Assembly (NCBI GenBank): GCA_903884915.1
Contig: CAISGS010000331.1
Coordinates: 1 to 8,278, forward strand
DNA: 8,278 nucleotides
From: an uncultured Caulobacteraceae bacterium
GTDB lineage: Bacteria; Pseudomonadota; Alphaproteobacteria; Caulobacterales; Caulobacteraceae
Direction: 5' to 3'
This document shows positions 1-6,820 of the stretch, piece by piece. The notes beneath the pieces were generated by a model. The model was not told the origin of the DNA. It did no database searches and saw nothing but the letters and a program-made list of their open reading frames with translations. The translations under genes and the position numbers were made by a program. Positions within the stretch are counted from its first letter, which is position 1, and every line of letters starts with the position of its first letter.

Positions 1-15
1 CCGGTTTTCGCTGCC

Positions 16-47
16 ATTGACACTTGCAATACAATAGTCACTATTGG
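16..47 (+). promoter_or_regulatory. Candidate promoter/operator upstream of the serine hydrolase gene
   Basis: Seen directly: a consensus-like -35 hexamer TTGACA at 17-22 is followed by a perfect inverted repeat, CAATAGT-C-ACTATTG, at 32-46 centred on position 39. The only -10-like hexamer at an approximate distance is TATTGG (42-47), which is weak and has a long 19-bp spacer, so the exact promoter is uncertain. The palindrome would lie between or over the promoter elements, where a dimeric repressor or activator typically binds (inference). It lies about 95 bp upstream of the start codon. The regulator cannot be named. Confidence 0.4.
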
Positions 48-140
48 GTCACTTGGGAGAAACCGTCAAAAGACCGGTCGCACCGAGGACGAGGCCCGTT
101 GCGTGCGCGGTGGCCTTAATCAAATAGGCTGGAAACCCCA

Positions 141-1460
141 ATGAAAATGTCATCGAGACGATCCGTCCCCCTTTTGATTGCACTGGCGCTCTTAGCCAGT
201 TCCGCGACCGCTCAGGTTCAGACCCTAGACGGCAAGGCTAGCGACCCGATCACGATGGGCTGGATGGTCGGCTCACCCCCTCCTCCCGAGCGCACTGTTC
301 GCTTGGAGGACATGAGCTTTTTGACCTTCCCTCAGCTGCGTTGGAGCTTCTCGCACTGGCGCGAGCTTTACCCCACTGTTGAGATTTCTAAGGGTGAGGG
401 ACCTGTGAAAGCCCTACCGCACGCGGAGCGTAAGGCGCTTGATGCCGTGACCTTTATGCCCCTTGGCGGCACAAAGCCCATGACCTGGGAACAATCGGTC
501 TTGGCCAACTATACCGATGGCATCATCGTCATGCACAAGGGCAAGATCGTCTATGAACGCTATCTTGGCGCCTTAAAGCCCCAAGGCCTGCACATCGCTC
601 AATCGGTGACCAAGTCGTTCGTCGGGACCCTTGCGGCAACGCTGGTGGCCGAAGGCAAGTTGGACCCCAATATGCTGGTGTCACACTATCTGCCGGAGCT
701 CAAAACGAGCGCATTCGGTGACGCGACCGTCCGTCAAGTGATGGATATGACCACCGGTTTGAACTATACCGAGATCTATACCGATCCCAATTCCGATGCC
801 TTTGCCTTCGTCAGAGCCGCAGGCAGCCTGCCTCGTCCTGCGGGCTATACTGGCCCGACCAACAGCTACGACTATTTGAAAACGGTCAAAAAGGCCGGAG
901 AGCATGGTCAGGCCTTTGGCTACAAATCGGTCAATGCCGAGGTCTTGGGCTGGCTGGTCAGCCGGGTTTCGGGCAAGCCTTTGGCAGAGGTCATGAGCGA
1001 GCGGTTCTGGGGTCCGATGGGCATGGAGCGCGACGCCAACATCCAGATCGATACGAACGGCTCGGCCCTTGCGGCGGGTGGCCTCAACCTAAGCCTCAGA
1101 GATCTTGCCCGGTTCTGCGAGATGATGCGCTCAGGAGGCCGCTTCAACGACCGTCAGATCATCCCTGCCTCGGTAGTGGCCGACATCGCGAACGGGGCGA
1201 GCAAGGCTGATTTTGCCAAGGCGGGCTACCAAACCCTGCCCGGCTGGAGCTATCATGATCAGTGGTGGGTCTCGCACAACCGGCTTGGGGCCTATATGGC
1301 CCGGGGTGTCTATGGCCAAGCCTGCTATGTCGCGCCAAAGGCCGAGATGACCATTGTGCGCTTTGCCTCGTTCCCCCTAGCCGCCAACGCCAATCTCGAT
1401 CCGACCTCGCTGCCCGCCTATGAAGCGGTGGCCGACTATCTGATGGCGCACCCGAACTAG
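141..1460 (+). CDS. Exported serine hydrolase of the class C beta-lactamase / 6-aminohexanoate-dimer hydrolase (EstB/NylB-like) family
   Basis: 439 aa. The N-terminus (residues 1-25) is a signal peptide: basic MKMSSRR start, hydrophobic LLIALALLASS core and an Ala-x-Ala site near ATAQ, so the enzyme probably works in the periplasm or outside the cell. The beta-lactamase fold is supported by the S-x-x-K nucleophile motif SVTKS (Ser155, Lys158), a YKSVN motif with the likely catalytic Tyr261, and a C-terminal ARGVYGQ strand (387-393) in place of the penicillin-binding KTG box. That combination is typical of esterases and amidases of the family such as NylB, not of resistance beta-lactamases. 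It probably hydrolyses an ester or amide; the substrate is unknown. Residues 26-120 form a family-specific N-terminal extension. The start ATG has only a weak GGAAA upstream; the ATG two codons later is possible. The gene is read towards the degradation block and ends 13 bp from its last gene, so any shared role is inference. Confidence 0.88.
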   Translation: MKMSSRRSVPLLIALALLASSATAQVQTLDGKASDPITMGWMVGSPPPPERTVRLEDMSFLTFPQLRWSFSHWRELYPTVEISKGEGPVKALPHAERKALDAVTFMPLGGTKPMTWEQSVLANYTDGIIVMHKGKIVYERYLGALKPQGLHIAQSVTKSFVGTLAATLVAEGKLDPNMLVSHYLPELKTSAFGDATVRQVMDMTTGLNYTEIYTDPNSDAFAFVRAAGSLPRPAGYTGPTNSYDYLKTVKKAGEHGQAFGYKSVNAEVLGWLVSRVSGKPLAEVMSERFWGPMGMERDANIQIDTNGSALAAGGLNLSLRDLARFCEMMRSGGRFNDRQIIPASVVADIANGASKADFAKAGYQTLPGWSYHDQWWVSHNRLGAYMARGVYGQACYVAPKAEMTIVRFASFPLAANANLDPTSLPAYEAVADYLMAHPN

Positions 1461-1473
1461 GTCGGCGGAGGGC

Positions 1474-2661
1474 TCAGAACCCCAGTTGCCGTGCGGCCAG
1501 ATCGCGCAAAATCTCTTCTGCGCCGCCGCCAATGACAAAGGTCCGTGCCTCGCGGTAGATCCGCTCGACACGATTGTCACCCGTATAGGCACTGCCGCCG
1601 AGGACCTGCAGGCTCTCACGCGCGCAATGTTCTAGCGTGGTGGTCGCGGCGACCTTGAGCATGGCCAGATCGGCGACGGGCGTCTCTCCTTGATGGAAGC
1701 GCCATACGACCATGTCCATATAGGCGTAGGTCGAGTTCAGGCGCTGGATCATCTGGACGATCTTTTGACGGATCACCTGATGGTCGATCAACCTCTGGCC
1801 AAAGGTCTTGCGCTCGCGCCCGAAGGCAATGGCTTCAGAGATGGCGGTTCGCGCCATCGCCAAGGTTGCGGAGATGCCGCTAAACCGCTCGATGTTGAAC
1901 TGGTTGGCGAGACCGGCGAACCCGCGGTTCTCGATCCCAATCAGGTTCGTGATTGGGACCTCGACATTGTCGAAGCTGATGGAGCCATTGTTGCCATTGT
2001 ACCAGCCCATACCCGCAATAGGCGTGGTCGAGACCCCGGGGCGGTCAGCTTCAATGAGCAAGAGGGACAGGCCACCGACACCCGGCCCGCCGGTGCGAAC
2101 AGCCGTCAGCATAAAGTCTGCGCGGGTTGCGCCTGAAATCAGGGTCTTACTGCCATTGACAATATAGCTGTCACCGACCTTCTCAGCCGAGGTCTGAAAG
2201 CCTCCCACATCTGAACCGCCCGAGGGCTCCGTGACGGCAAAGGCCATCTTCTTCAGGCCCGCCAGCACAGGACGTGCGACCCGTTCGCGCATCTCCGGCG
2301 AGCCCAAACTGATCACCGGCGGCAGGGCGACCCAATGGGTGGCGAGGTCAGAAAACACCACGCCGGAGCCCAAGCGATAGAACTCTTCGGCCAAAATGAT
2401 CCGGTGATAGAGGTCGATATCCTCGCCCGTCCCGCCAAGCTCTTGGGCGAAACCCATGCCCAAAATGCCCGCCGCCGCCGCCTTGGTGTAAAGCGCGTCG
2501 GGGAAGGTCGCCGCGACATCCCAATCCTTGAGGTTGGGCGCAATTTCAGCATCGACAAAGGCCCGAACCTGCTTGCGCCAAGCCTCATGCTCGGCGGTCA
2601 AGAAGGGGCTCGGAGGCCGCAATCCGTCGAAATCCAGAACGGGCTTTTCGGTAGCGGCCAT
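1474..2661 (-). CDS. Acyl-CoA dehydrogenase, FAD-dependent (isovaleryl-CoA-dehydrogenase-like catalytic layout)
   Basis: 395 aa from the ATG at 2661, the usual family length. A GAGGGGA ribosome site lies just upstream; a longer reading frame to 2718 would add an unsupported 19-residue tail. It oxidises an acyl-CoA to the trans-2-enoyl-CoA, passing electrons through FAD to ETF in the cytosol (family knowledge). N-terminal helical domain about residues 20-135; FAD/substrate beta domain with the signature AVTEPSGGSDV (142-152); C-terminal helical domain from about 245, with RKTFGQRLIDHQ (284-295) and QVLGGSAYTGDN (352-363). The usual catalytic Glu of the C-terminal YEGTSE motif is absent (IGGGAEE, 377-383). 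Instead FNIERF puts Glu258 where isovaleryl-CoA dehydrogenase has its base (LDLERL), suggesting a branched or bulky substrate. It is the last gene of the - strand block, 71 bp after the thiolase. Substrate unknown. Confidence 0.93.
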   Translation of the reverse strand: MAATEKPVLDFDGLRPPSPFLTAEHEAWRKQVRAFVDAEIAPNLKDWDVAATFPDALYTKAAAAGILGMGFAQELGGTGEDIDLYHRIILAEEFYRLGSGVVFSDLATHWVALPPVISLGSPEMRERVARPVLAGLKKMAFAVTEPSGGSDVGGFQTSAEKVGDSYIVNGSKTLISGATRADFMLTAVRTGGPGVGGLSLLLIEADRPGVSTTPIAGMGWYNGNNGSISFDNVEVPITNLIGIENRGFAGLANQFNIERFSGISATLAMARTAISEAIAFGRERKTFGQRLIDHQVIRQKIVQMIQRLNSTYAYMDMVVWRFHQGETPVADLAMLKVAATTTLEHCARESLQVLGGSAYTGDNRVERIYREARTFVIGGGAEEILRDLAARQLGF

Positions 2662-2732
2662 TGGAGGTCCCCTCGTCTCGTGACTTGCGTAATAAAACTG
2701 TGAACCGGTGCGGAGCAATCGCGATGAAGGCT

Positions 2733-3887
2733 TTAGGCGATCCGCTCCACCACGATTGCGGCGCCGACCCCGCCCGCCCCGGTCGCCACCACGATGCCGA
2801 GGCGGCCATCGCAGGCATCGAGAGCATCCAAGAGGCTAGACATCAGGATCGCGCCGGTCGCGCCCATGGGGTGGCCCTTGGCCAGATGACCACCACCGAC
2901 ATTGACCCTTTCAGGATCAACGTTCCAGTCTCGGAAAAACTTGGCAATGGTAACGGCAAAAGCCTCCATGAACTCGACCCGGTCCATGTCTTCAAGCTTT
3001 AGACCGGCCTGCGTGAGGGCCCGCTCCATCGCGGTAAAGCCCGCGAGCAATGACGCCTCAGGATCTCCGCCCGCCTCGGCATAGGCCAAGATACGGGCCC
3101 TAGCCCGCTCGCCAGGCGCCGGCGCTCCGCCGATCAGGGCCAAGCCTGCGCCATCACACATTGGCGGCGCGTGGGCGACCGTATGGCGATGATCAATGGG
3201 ACCGTCGAGGGCGGCTTCGTAGGTCTTGGCTAAGAGTTGGAAACTCGGCCTCATGGCGGCCAGCGACTCGGCCGTCGTCTTGGCCCGCAGACATTCCTCT
3301 ACGGCCAAGGATCCCATTGGAATTCGGGACGCAATCAAGGCCGGGGTGTCCTCTGCCATCTGAGAGCGCGTCTGTGACATGAGGGCGGTCGCGTCCATCG
3401 CCTCGCGCGTGACATTTTCCGCCTCAGCCAAACGATCCGCTGCAAGGACAACGGGAATGTAGCGCGAGCGCTTGGGAAAACTGTCGTCGGTATAGTAGTC
3501 GGCGGCGTCTCCCATGAAGGGCACCCGCGACATCATCTCGACCCCACCGGCAAGGGCGCGGTCAACGCCGCCCTGCACCACGCGCGCAGCCGCATGGCCA
3601 ATCGCCGTCAAGCCTGAGACGCAGTAGTTGTTGAGCGAGAAGGCATAGGCACTTTCGGAGATTTTTGCATGGAGCTTGCTGACCAGAGCGATGTTGCCAC
3701 CCTGTGCCCCGACCTGACCGACCGATCCCAAGATAAGGGCATCGACCCCATAGGGATCGCGGCCACGCTGGGCCATCGCCTCGATCAGACCGCCGACCAG
3801 TTCCTGTGGCTTGAACGCTGCCAATCCCCCGTCCGGCCGCGCCTTTCCGCGCGGTGTCCGCACCGCATCGTAAATCCACACATCCAA
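2733..3887 (-). CDS. Thiolase-family protein (acetyl-CoA acyltransferase-like) with altered catalytic residues
   Basis: 384 aa from TTG at 3887. The TTG is chosen because it gives the family-typical start MDVWIYDAVRTPRGK and has GGGAGAG six bases upstream; there is no ATG. An upstream TTG at 3923 would add 12 unlikely residues. Thiolases cleave 3-ketoacyl-CoA to acetyl- or propionyl-CoA and a shortened acyl-CoA, or run in reverse. The nucleophile is present: Cys89 in LNNYCVSGLT. The histidine of GHPMGATGA (His339) is present. Two positions deviate: the NEAFA motif reads MEAFA (Met307 in place of Asn), and the C-terminal Cys-x-Gly motif reads VVATGAGGVG, with Thr369 where the acid/base Cys should be. 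The frame is intact and the ends well formed, so this looks like a divergent subfamily, not decay (inference). It lies between the SnoaL/LEH-like gene and the dehydrogenase and is probably co-transcribed with them. It could be a degradative thiolase or a condensing or accessory homologue. Confidence 0.88.
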   Translation of the reverse strand: MDVWIYDAVRTPRGKARPDGGLAAFKPQELVGGLIEAMAQRGRDPYGVDALILGSVGQVGAQGGNIALVSKLHAKISESAYAFSLNNYCVSGLTAIGHAAARVVQGGVDRALAGGVEMMSRVPFMGDAADYYTDDSFPKRSRYIPVVLAADRLAEAENVTREAMDATALMSQTRSQMAEDTPALIASRIPMGSLAVEECLRAKTTAESLAAMRPSFQLLAKTYEAALDGPIDHRHTVAHAPPMCDGAGLALIGGAPAPGERARARILAYAEAGGDPEASLLAGFTAMERALTQAGLKLEDMDRVEFMEAFAVTIAKFFRDWNVDPERVNVGGGHLAKGHPMGATGAILMSSLLDALDACDGRLGIVVATGAGGVGAAIVVERIA

Positions 3888-3893
3888 GAATAA

Positions 3894-3900
3894 CTCTCCC
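3894..3900 (-). promoter_or_regulatory. Ribosome binding site fixing the TTG start of the thiolase gene
   Basis: On the - strand GGGAGAG stands six bases before the TTG at 3887, a good Shine-Dalgarno match and spacing. The upstream TTG at 3923 has no comparable site, and the downstream GTG at 3881 would be spaced 12 bases away. Together with the conserved WIYDAVRTP N-terminus this decides the start. Confidence 0.65.
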
Positions 3901-3996
3901 GCCCTCGCCTCGCCCCACCGCAAGGTACGAGGATTGGCACACAGTGAATTTGATAATGCAAGCGATGAGGCCGTCTGGCCCCTGGTCTTGCCCGTG

Positions 3997-4392
3997 CTAT
4001 TTGCCCGCGTTAGGGTCGGCCATCTGGAAATAGTCGCGCCAGCCGACGATCAAGCCGTCCCGGAACTCGATAATGCCCATATAGGGGTGACTGACCGTCT
4101 GGCCCGAGGCGTTGACATATTCCTCACGGCCCTCCGTCAACAACCGTCCATCAACCTCGGCATGATGGTCGATCACCCAGGTCGAGTTGGTGTTGTTGGC
4201 CCAATATTTGAGGAAGAACTTTCCCACCCACTCCCGGCCCACCAAGGGGCGGGTTCCGACATGATAGTGGTACTCCACGTCTGGAGCGAAGAAGGCCAGA
4301 ACGGCATCAAGGTTCTTTTCCGTGATGGTCTGCTGAAGGCGACGCAGGACGGCAATCTTCGGTTCGTTGGCGAGATTAGGGGCTGCGGTCAT
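3997..4392 (-). CDS. SnoaL / limonene-1,2-epoxide-hydrolase-like protein (NTF2 fold), cytosolic
   Basis: 131 aa, the usual size of a single NTF2-like (cystatin-alpha+beta-barrel) domain; no signal peptide. The ATG at 4392 has GGAAGG seven bases upstream. The family includes SnoaL polyketide cyclases, ketosteroid isomerases and limonene-1,2-epoxide hydrolase. Hand alignment to the Rhodococcus limonene epoxide hydrolase, recalled from memory, puts Tyr41 at Tyr53, Tyr43 at Asn55, Arg89 at Arg99, Glu91 at Asp101, and Asp120 (in GWRDYFQ) at Asp132. The Arg and one Asp of the Asp-Arg-Asp triad are kept, one Asp is Glu and the water-holding Asn is Tyr. Epoxide hydrolysis is therefore possible but unproven; isomerase, cyclase or non-catalytic binding are alternatives. 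It sits between the acyl-CoA synthetase and thiolase genes, with gaps of 144 and 109 bp, so a role on the same substrate is likely (inference). Confidence 0.82.
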   Translation of the reverse strand: MTAAPNLANEPKIAVLRRLQQTITEKNLDAVLAFFAPDVEYHYHVGTRPLVGREWVGKFFLKYWANNTNSTWVIDHHAEVDGRLLTEGREEYVNASGQTVSHPYMGIIEFRDGLIVGWRDYFQMADPNAGK

Positions 4393-4536
4393 TATCGACC
4401 TTCCACGGGGCTAGAGGCTGGGTTGTCTGGGCGAACCGGACTGGTTCATCACCAAGGCCGTACCCGATAGGACGACGCTAACGTCATCAGTCCGGTTATG
4501 CAAGTTGAGTTGGCCGCCCGTCCCCGTCGCGGGGCT
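4393..4536 (-). other. 144-bp gap between the synthetase and the SnoaL/LEH-like gene, with a short GC hairpin
   Basis: The longest gap inside the - strand block. Just past the synthetase stop codon is a perfect five-base stem, CCCCG-TCG-CGGGG (4522-4534), but no T-run follows, so it is not a convincing Rho-independent terminator. It could weaken or process the transcript. The rest shows no convincing gene or promoter. Confidence 0.3.
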
Positions 4537-6165
4537 CTAGTGCAGCGACAACTTCTCTCGCTTGAGCCGGATACCCGCCGCTTCTCGATCCCAGCAATCT
4601 GCGGTAACGCCTTCCTTGCGCAGCTCGACCTTTTGAATCTTGTTGGTCGGCGTCTTGGGCAAGGCGTCCAAAATCCGGACATATCTCGGCACCATGAAAT
4701 GGGCCATCCGAGGGACCAAAAATTCGATCAGGGCTTTGGGGTCCACCGTTTCACCGGGCTGAGCCGCAACCGCGATCATTACCTCTTGCTCGCCACCTAG
4801 ACCATCAACGCCGTAGGCCGCCACTTCGCGTACGCGGTCATAGGCCGAAACCTCGATCTCTATTTCGACAGAGGAGATATTTTCACCGCGGCGTCTTATC
4901 GCGTCCTTTTTTCGGTCAACGAAATAGTAGCGGCCCTCAGGGTCCCGCCACAGCAGATCGCCGGTGTGGAACCACCCGTTACGCCAAGCCTCGGCGGTCG
5001 CAGTGGGATCGCCAAGATAGCCCTTGAACAGTTGCCAAGGCACAGCGCTTCGAACGACCAACTCGCCGATGGTGCCGTCTGGGACCTCGTGATCATGGGC
5101 ATCAACAATGCGGCATTCCATCCCGGTTCGCGCCCTACCGCAGCTATGCATGACCGTCTCGTTCACATCGGTAACCAGCGGAGTAGAGGTCTCGGTCATG
5201 TTGAAGCCAGAGATAAACTCGAACCCAAACCGGCGGGCCAAAGCGATCGTGTCTTCCGATATGGGCGAAAGGGTACAGATCCGCAGTGGGTTATCGCCGT
5301 CATTGGGACGGGTTGGTTCCTTTTTGAGAAAGGTCGACAGGGCACCGATTAGCCCGGAACAGGTGGTCGATCCGGTCTCACGAACCATGTCCCAGAACTG
5401 TCGGGTGTCGAAGGCTTCGAACAGCGCCACGCTGGCGCCGCGTGCGAGGGCCGCCAAGATTCCGCTGATCCCCCCGACATGGAACATAGGCAGGTTCACA
5501 AGGATCCGGTCTTCTGCGGTCATATATCCATAGGTGACGCAGGCCGTGACCCACTCTTGCATATAGGACGTGACCACCGCCTTCGAGGGTCCGGTCGTGC
5601 CAGACGTGAAGATGATGACCGGCGTGTCCCACTGCTCAACATCGACATGGACATAGGCCCCCTCGTCGCCAATCAGGGCCTCATGGTCAAAGATGGGCAC
5701 GGGCAGGTTGGGCCGGTCTGTGCAGGGGCCGGTCAGAATCACCTCTTCGACGGCGGCCAATGACAATCCCTCGAGGCGCAGGGCCAGTTCCGGATGAAGG
5801 ATCAGGAGCTTGGCCCCCGTCTTGGCCAAGGCATATTCCATCAACCGGCCCCGAAAGCTCGTATTGATGGGCGCTAAGGCCGCGCCAGCATAGTTGGCCC
5901 CGAACCAAGCCCGCACGAGGGCCTGAGAATTGGGGGCCCAAGCGGCGACAATATCGCCGGGCTTTACGCCCCGCGCCTGCAAGGCTTGGGCGGTGGCGCG
6001 GGCCTTTTGGCGGGTCTCGGCCCACGTCCAAACCTCGCCATTTTCGAATCGGATAAAGGGCCGATCGGGTTTTGCGGCGGCGAATCGATCGATGAGCCGC
6101 GGCACGACGCAGTCGTCACGATCCGGCGGCGTAGGATCAAACCAAGGCGGATGAAAATCGGACAT
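4537..6165 (-). CDS. AMP-forming acyl-CoA synthetase / ligase (ANL superfamily)
   Basis: 542 aa, full length. It activates a carboxylic acid with ATP to an acyl-adenylate and transfers it to coenzyme A, feeding beta-oxidation in the cytosol (family knowledge). Core motifs run in order: P-loop FTSGTTGPSK (186-195), MTET (323-326) that positions ATP, HTGD (400-403) with the ribose-binding Asp403, DRKKDAIRRRGENI hinge (417-430), and a C-terminal PTNKIQK with the adenylation lysine Lys509. The overall form resembles the crotonobetaine/carnitine-CoA ligase-like and medium-chain or aryl acyl-CoA ligases; the acid cannot be told from motifs. The ATG at 6165 has AGGGAA five bases upstream. It starts 41 bp after the exported LEH-like gene, consistent with one transcript. 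No motif residue appears to be missing. Confidence 0.94.
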   Translation of the reverse strand: MSDFHPPWFDPTPPDRDDCVVPRLIDRFAAAKPDRPFIRFENGEVWTWAETRQKARATAQALQARGVKPGDIVAAWAPNSQALVRAWFGANYAGAALAPINTSFRGRLMEYALAKTGAKLLILHPELALRLEGLSLAAVEEVILTGPCTDRPNLPVPIFDHEALIGDEGAYVHVDVEQWDTPVIIFTSGTTGPSKAVVTSYMQEWVTACVTYGYMTAEDRILVNLPMFHVGGISGILAALARGASVALFEAFDTRQFWDMVRETGSTTCSGLIGALSTFLKKEPTRPNDGDNPLRICTLSPISEDTIALARRFGFEFISGFNMTETSTPLVTDVNETVMHSCGRARTGMECRIVDAHDHEVPDGTIGELVVRSAVPWQLFKGYLGDPTATAEAWRNGWFHTGDLLWRDPEGRYYFVDRKKDAIRRRGENISSVEIEIEVSAYDRVREVAAYGVDGLGGEQEVMIAVAAQPGETVDPKALIEFLVPRMAHFMVPRYVRILDALPKTPTNKIQKVELRKEGVTADCWDREAAGIRLKREKLSLH

Positions 6166-6206
6166 TGGTTTTCCCTGACCCGGACAAGCCCCTGGGTTGG
6201 CCAGCC

Positions 6207-6665
6207 TTAAGGCTTCACGCCCATGGCGCTCATCAGGCTGGCGCGGTCATAATATTCGCGCCATTCCTGAACCTTGCCATTGCGAACGTCCAAGACGCCG
6301 ACCACAGGCACAGATCCGGCCTTGCCCTTGTAGATGAAACGGTCGGTCCGCTCCATAAAGACCAGACCATCAATGATGCCCATATGGGTCACATCCAGCG
6401 TTACCCCGCCCTGAACCCCTTCGCCGAGGGCGGCAATACGCTTGTAAATAGCTTCGCGGCCGTGGACTGGCTCGCCCATCATCGACCAGAGAACCCCGTC
6501 CTCGGCAAACAGATCACCGACCTTGCGCCAGTCGCTATTTTTCCACGCATCCATCATCTCGTGAACCACCGCCAACTTCTTGGCGTCGGTGTCCTGCGCC
6601 GCAGCGGGGACGGGAGAGAATGTTAAGGCGCACAGGATTGCGACGAGTGCCAGTTTCAGTTTCAT
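6207..6665 (-). CDS. Exported limonene-1,2-epoxide-hydrolase/SnoaL-like protein (NTF2 fold)
   Basis: 152 aa. Residues 1-24 are a signal peptide (MKLK, hydrophobic LALVAILCALTF, then PAAAQ), so the mature protein of about 128 residues should lie in the periplasm, unlike its cytosolic cousin at 3997-4392. The ATG at 6665 has GGAGA about seven bases upstream. The NTF2-like domain starts near FAEDGV (53-58), which aligns without gaps to FAEDTM of Rhodococcus limonene epoxide hydrolase (recalled from memory). On that alignment Arg106 and Asp108 (MERTD) match Arg99 and Asp101, Glu137 in WREYYD stands for Asp132, and Leu59 and Ser61 replace the water-binding Tyr53 and Asn55. Loss of both water ligands argues against a classical epoxide hydrolase; a binding, isomerase or other role is open. 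It is the first gene of the - strand block and faces the oxygenase gene across 155 bp. Confidence 0.85.
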   Translation of the reverse strand: MKLKLALVAILCALTFSPVPAAAQDTDAKKLAVVHEMMDAWKNSDWRKVGDLFAEDGVLWSMMGEPVHGREAIYKRIAALGEGVQGGVTLDVTHMGIIDGLVFMERTDRFIYKGKAGSVPVVGVLDVRNGKVQEWREYYDRASLMSAMGVKP

Positions 6666-6820
6666 CTGTTATCTCCGAGGATCGCCAAATGGATCCAGAC
6701 GTGGGATTCAACTAGGACCATAGGACGCGGGCCTCAAATTGACTTGCACAACAAGACTTAGGGGCTAGGGTATTGTCAAGGGTCGCCGACGTGACCCCTT
6801 CGAAATCTAGGAGATATGTG
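6666..6820. promoter_or_regulatory. Divergent intergenic region with inward-facing TTGAC elements
   Basis: This 155-bp region separates the - strand block from the oxygenase gene and must hold start signals for both unless they lie further away. On the + strand TTGACT (6739-6744) resembles a -35; on the - strand TTGACA (6774-6779) is a consensus -35. The two face each other, so the promoters would overlap and could be controlled together. Neither has a clear -10 at 16-18 bp: TAGGGT (6766-6771) is the best on the + strand and is at a poor distance. The stretch ATTGAC-TTGCA-ACAA (6738-6753) resembles ATTGACACTTGCA-ACAA at 16-34 before the hydrolase gene, a possible common control element. Confidence 0.4.
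6809..6813 (+). promoter_or_regulatory. Ribosome binding site of the oxygenase gene
   Basis: AGGAG stands seven bases before the ATG at 6821, a strong and well spaced Shine-Dalgarno site that supports this start over the later in-frame ATGs. Confidence 0.7.

Noticed and set aside
681..905. Antisense frame with a GIGIGIGI repeat that looks like a low-complexity peptide
   Set aside because: The repeat is the reverse reading of GAT/CC-rich codons inside the serine hydrolase gene; there is no repeat array at DNA level and no separate start signal.
1513..1545. Apparent loss of the catalytic Glu in the acyl-CoA dehydrogenase
   Set aside because: Glu258 occupies the isovaleryl-CoA dehydrogenase position and the C-terminal IGGGAEE resembles that enzyme's own motif, so the protein is probably active.
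1690..2136. Open frame of 148 codons on the + strand across the acyl-CoA dehydrogenase gene
   Set aside because: It overlaps a clearly conserved gene on the other strand, lacks a ribosome site and has no recognisable domain.
2335..3002. Two further + strand frames (2335-2703 and 2661-3002) spanning the dehydrogenase-thiolase junction
   Set aside because: Both read antisense through conserved coding sequence and show no domain or start signal; only the 71-bp junction itself is noncoding.
3969..3980. GGCC-GTCT-GGCC inverted repeat in the gap before the thiolase gene
   Set aside because: Four-base arms of GGCC are expected by chance in GC-rich DNA and there is no T-run or other support.
4522..4534. 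CCCCG-TCG-CGGGG hairpin as a transcription terminator
   Set aside because: The stem is only five base pairs and no T-run follows on the transcribed strand, so it is at most a weak structure.
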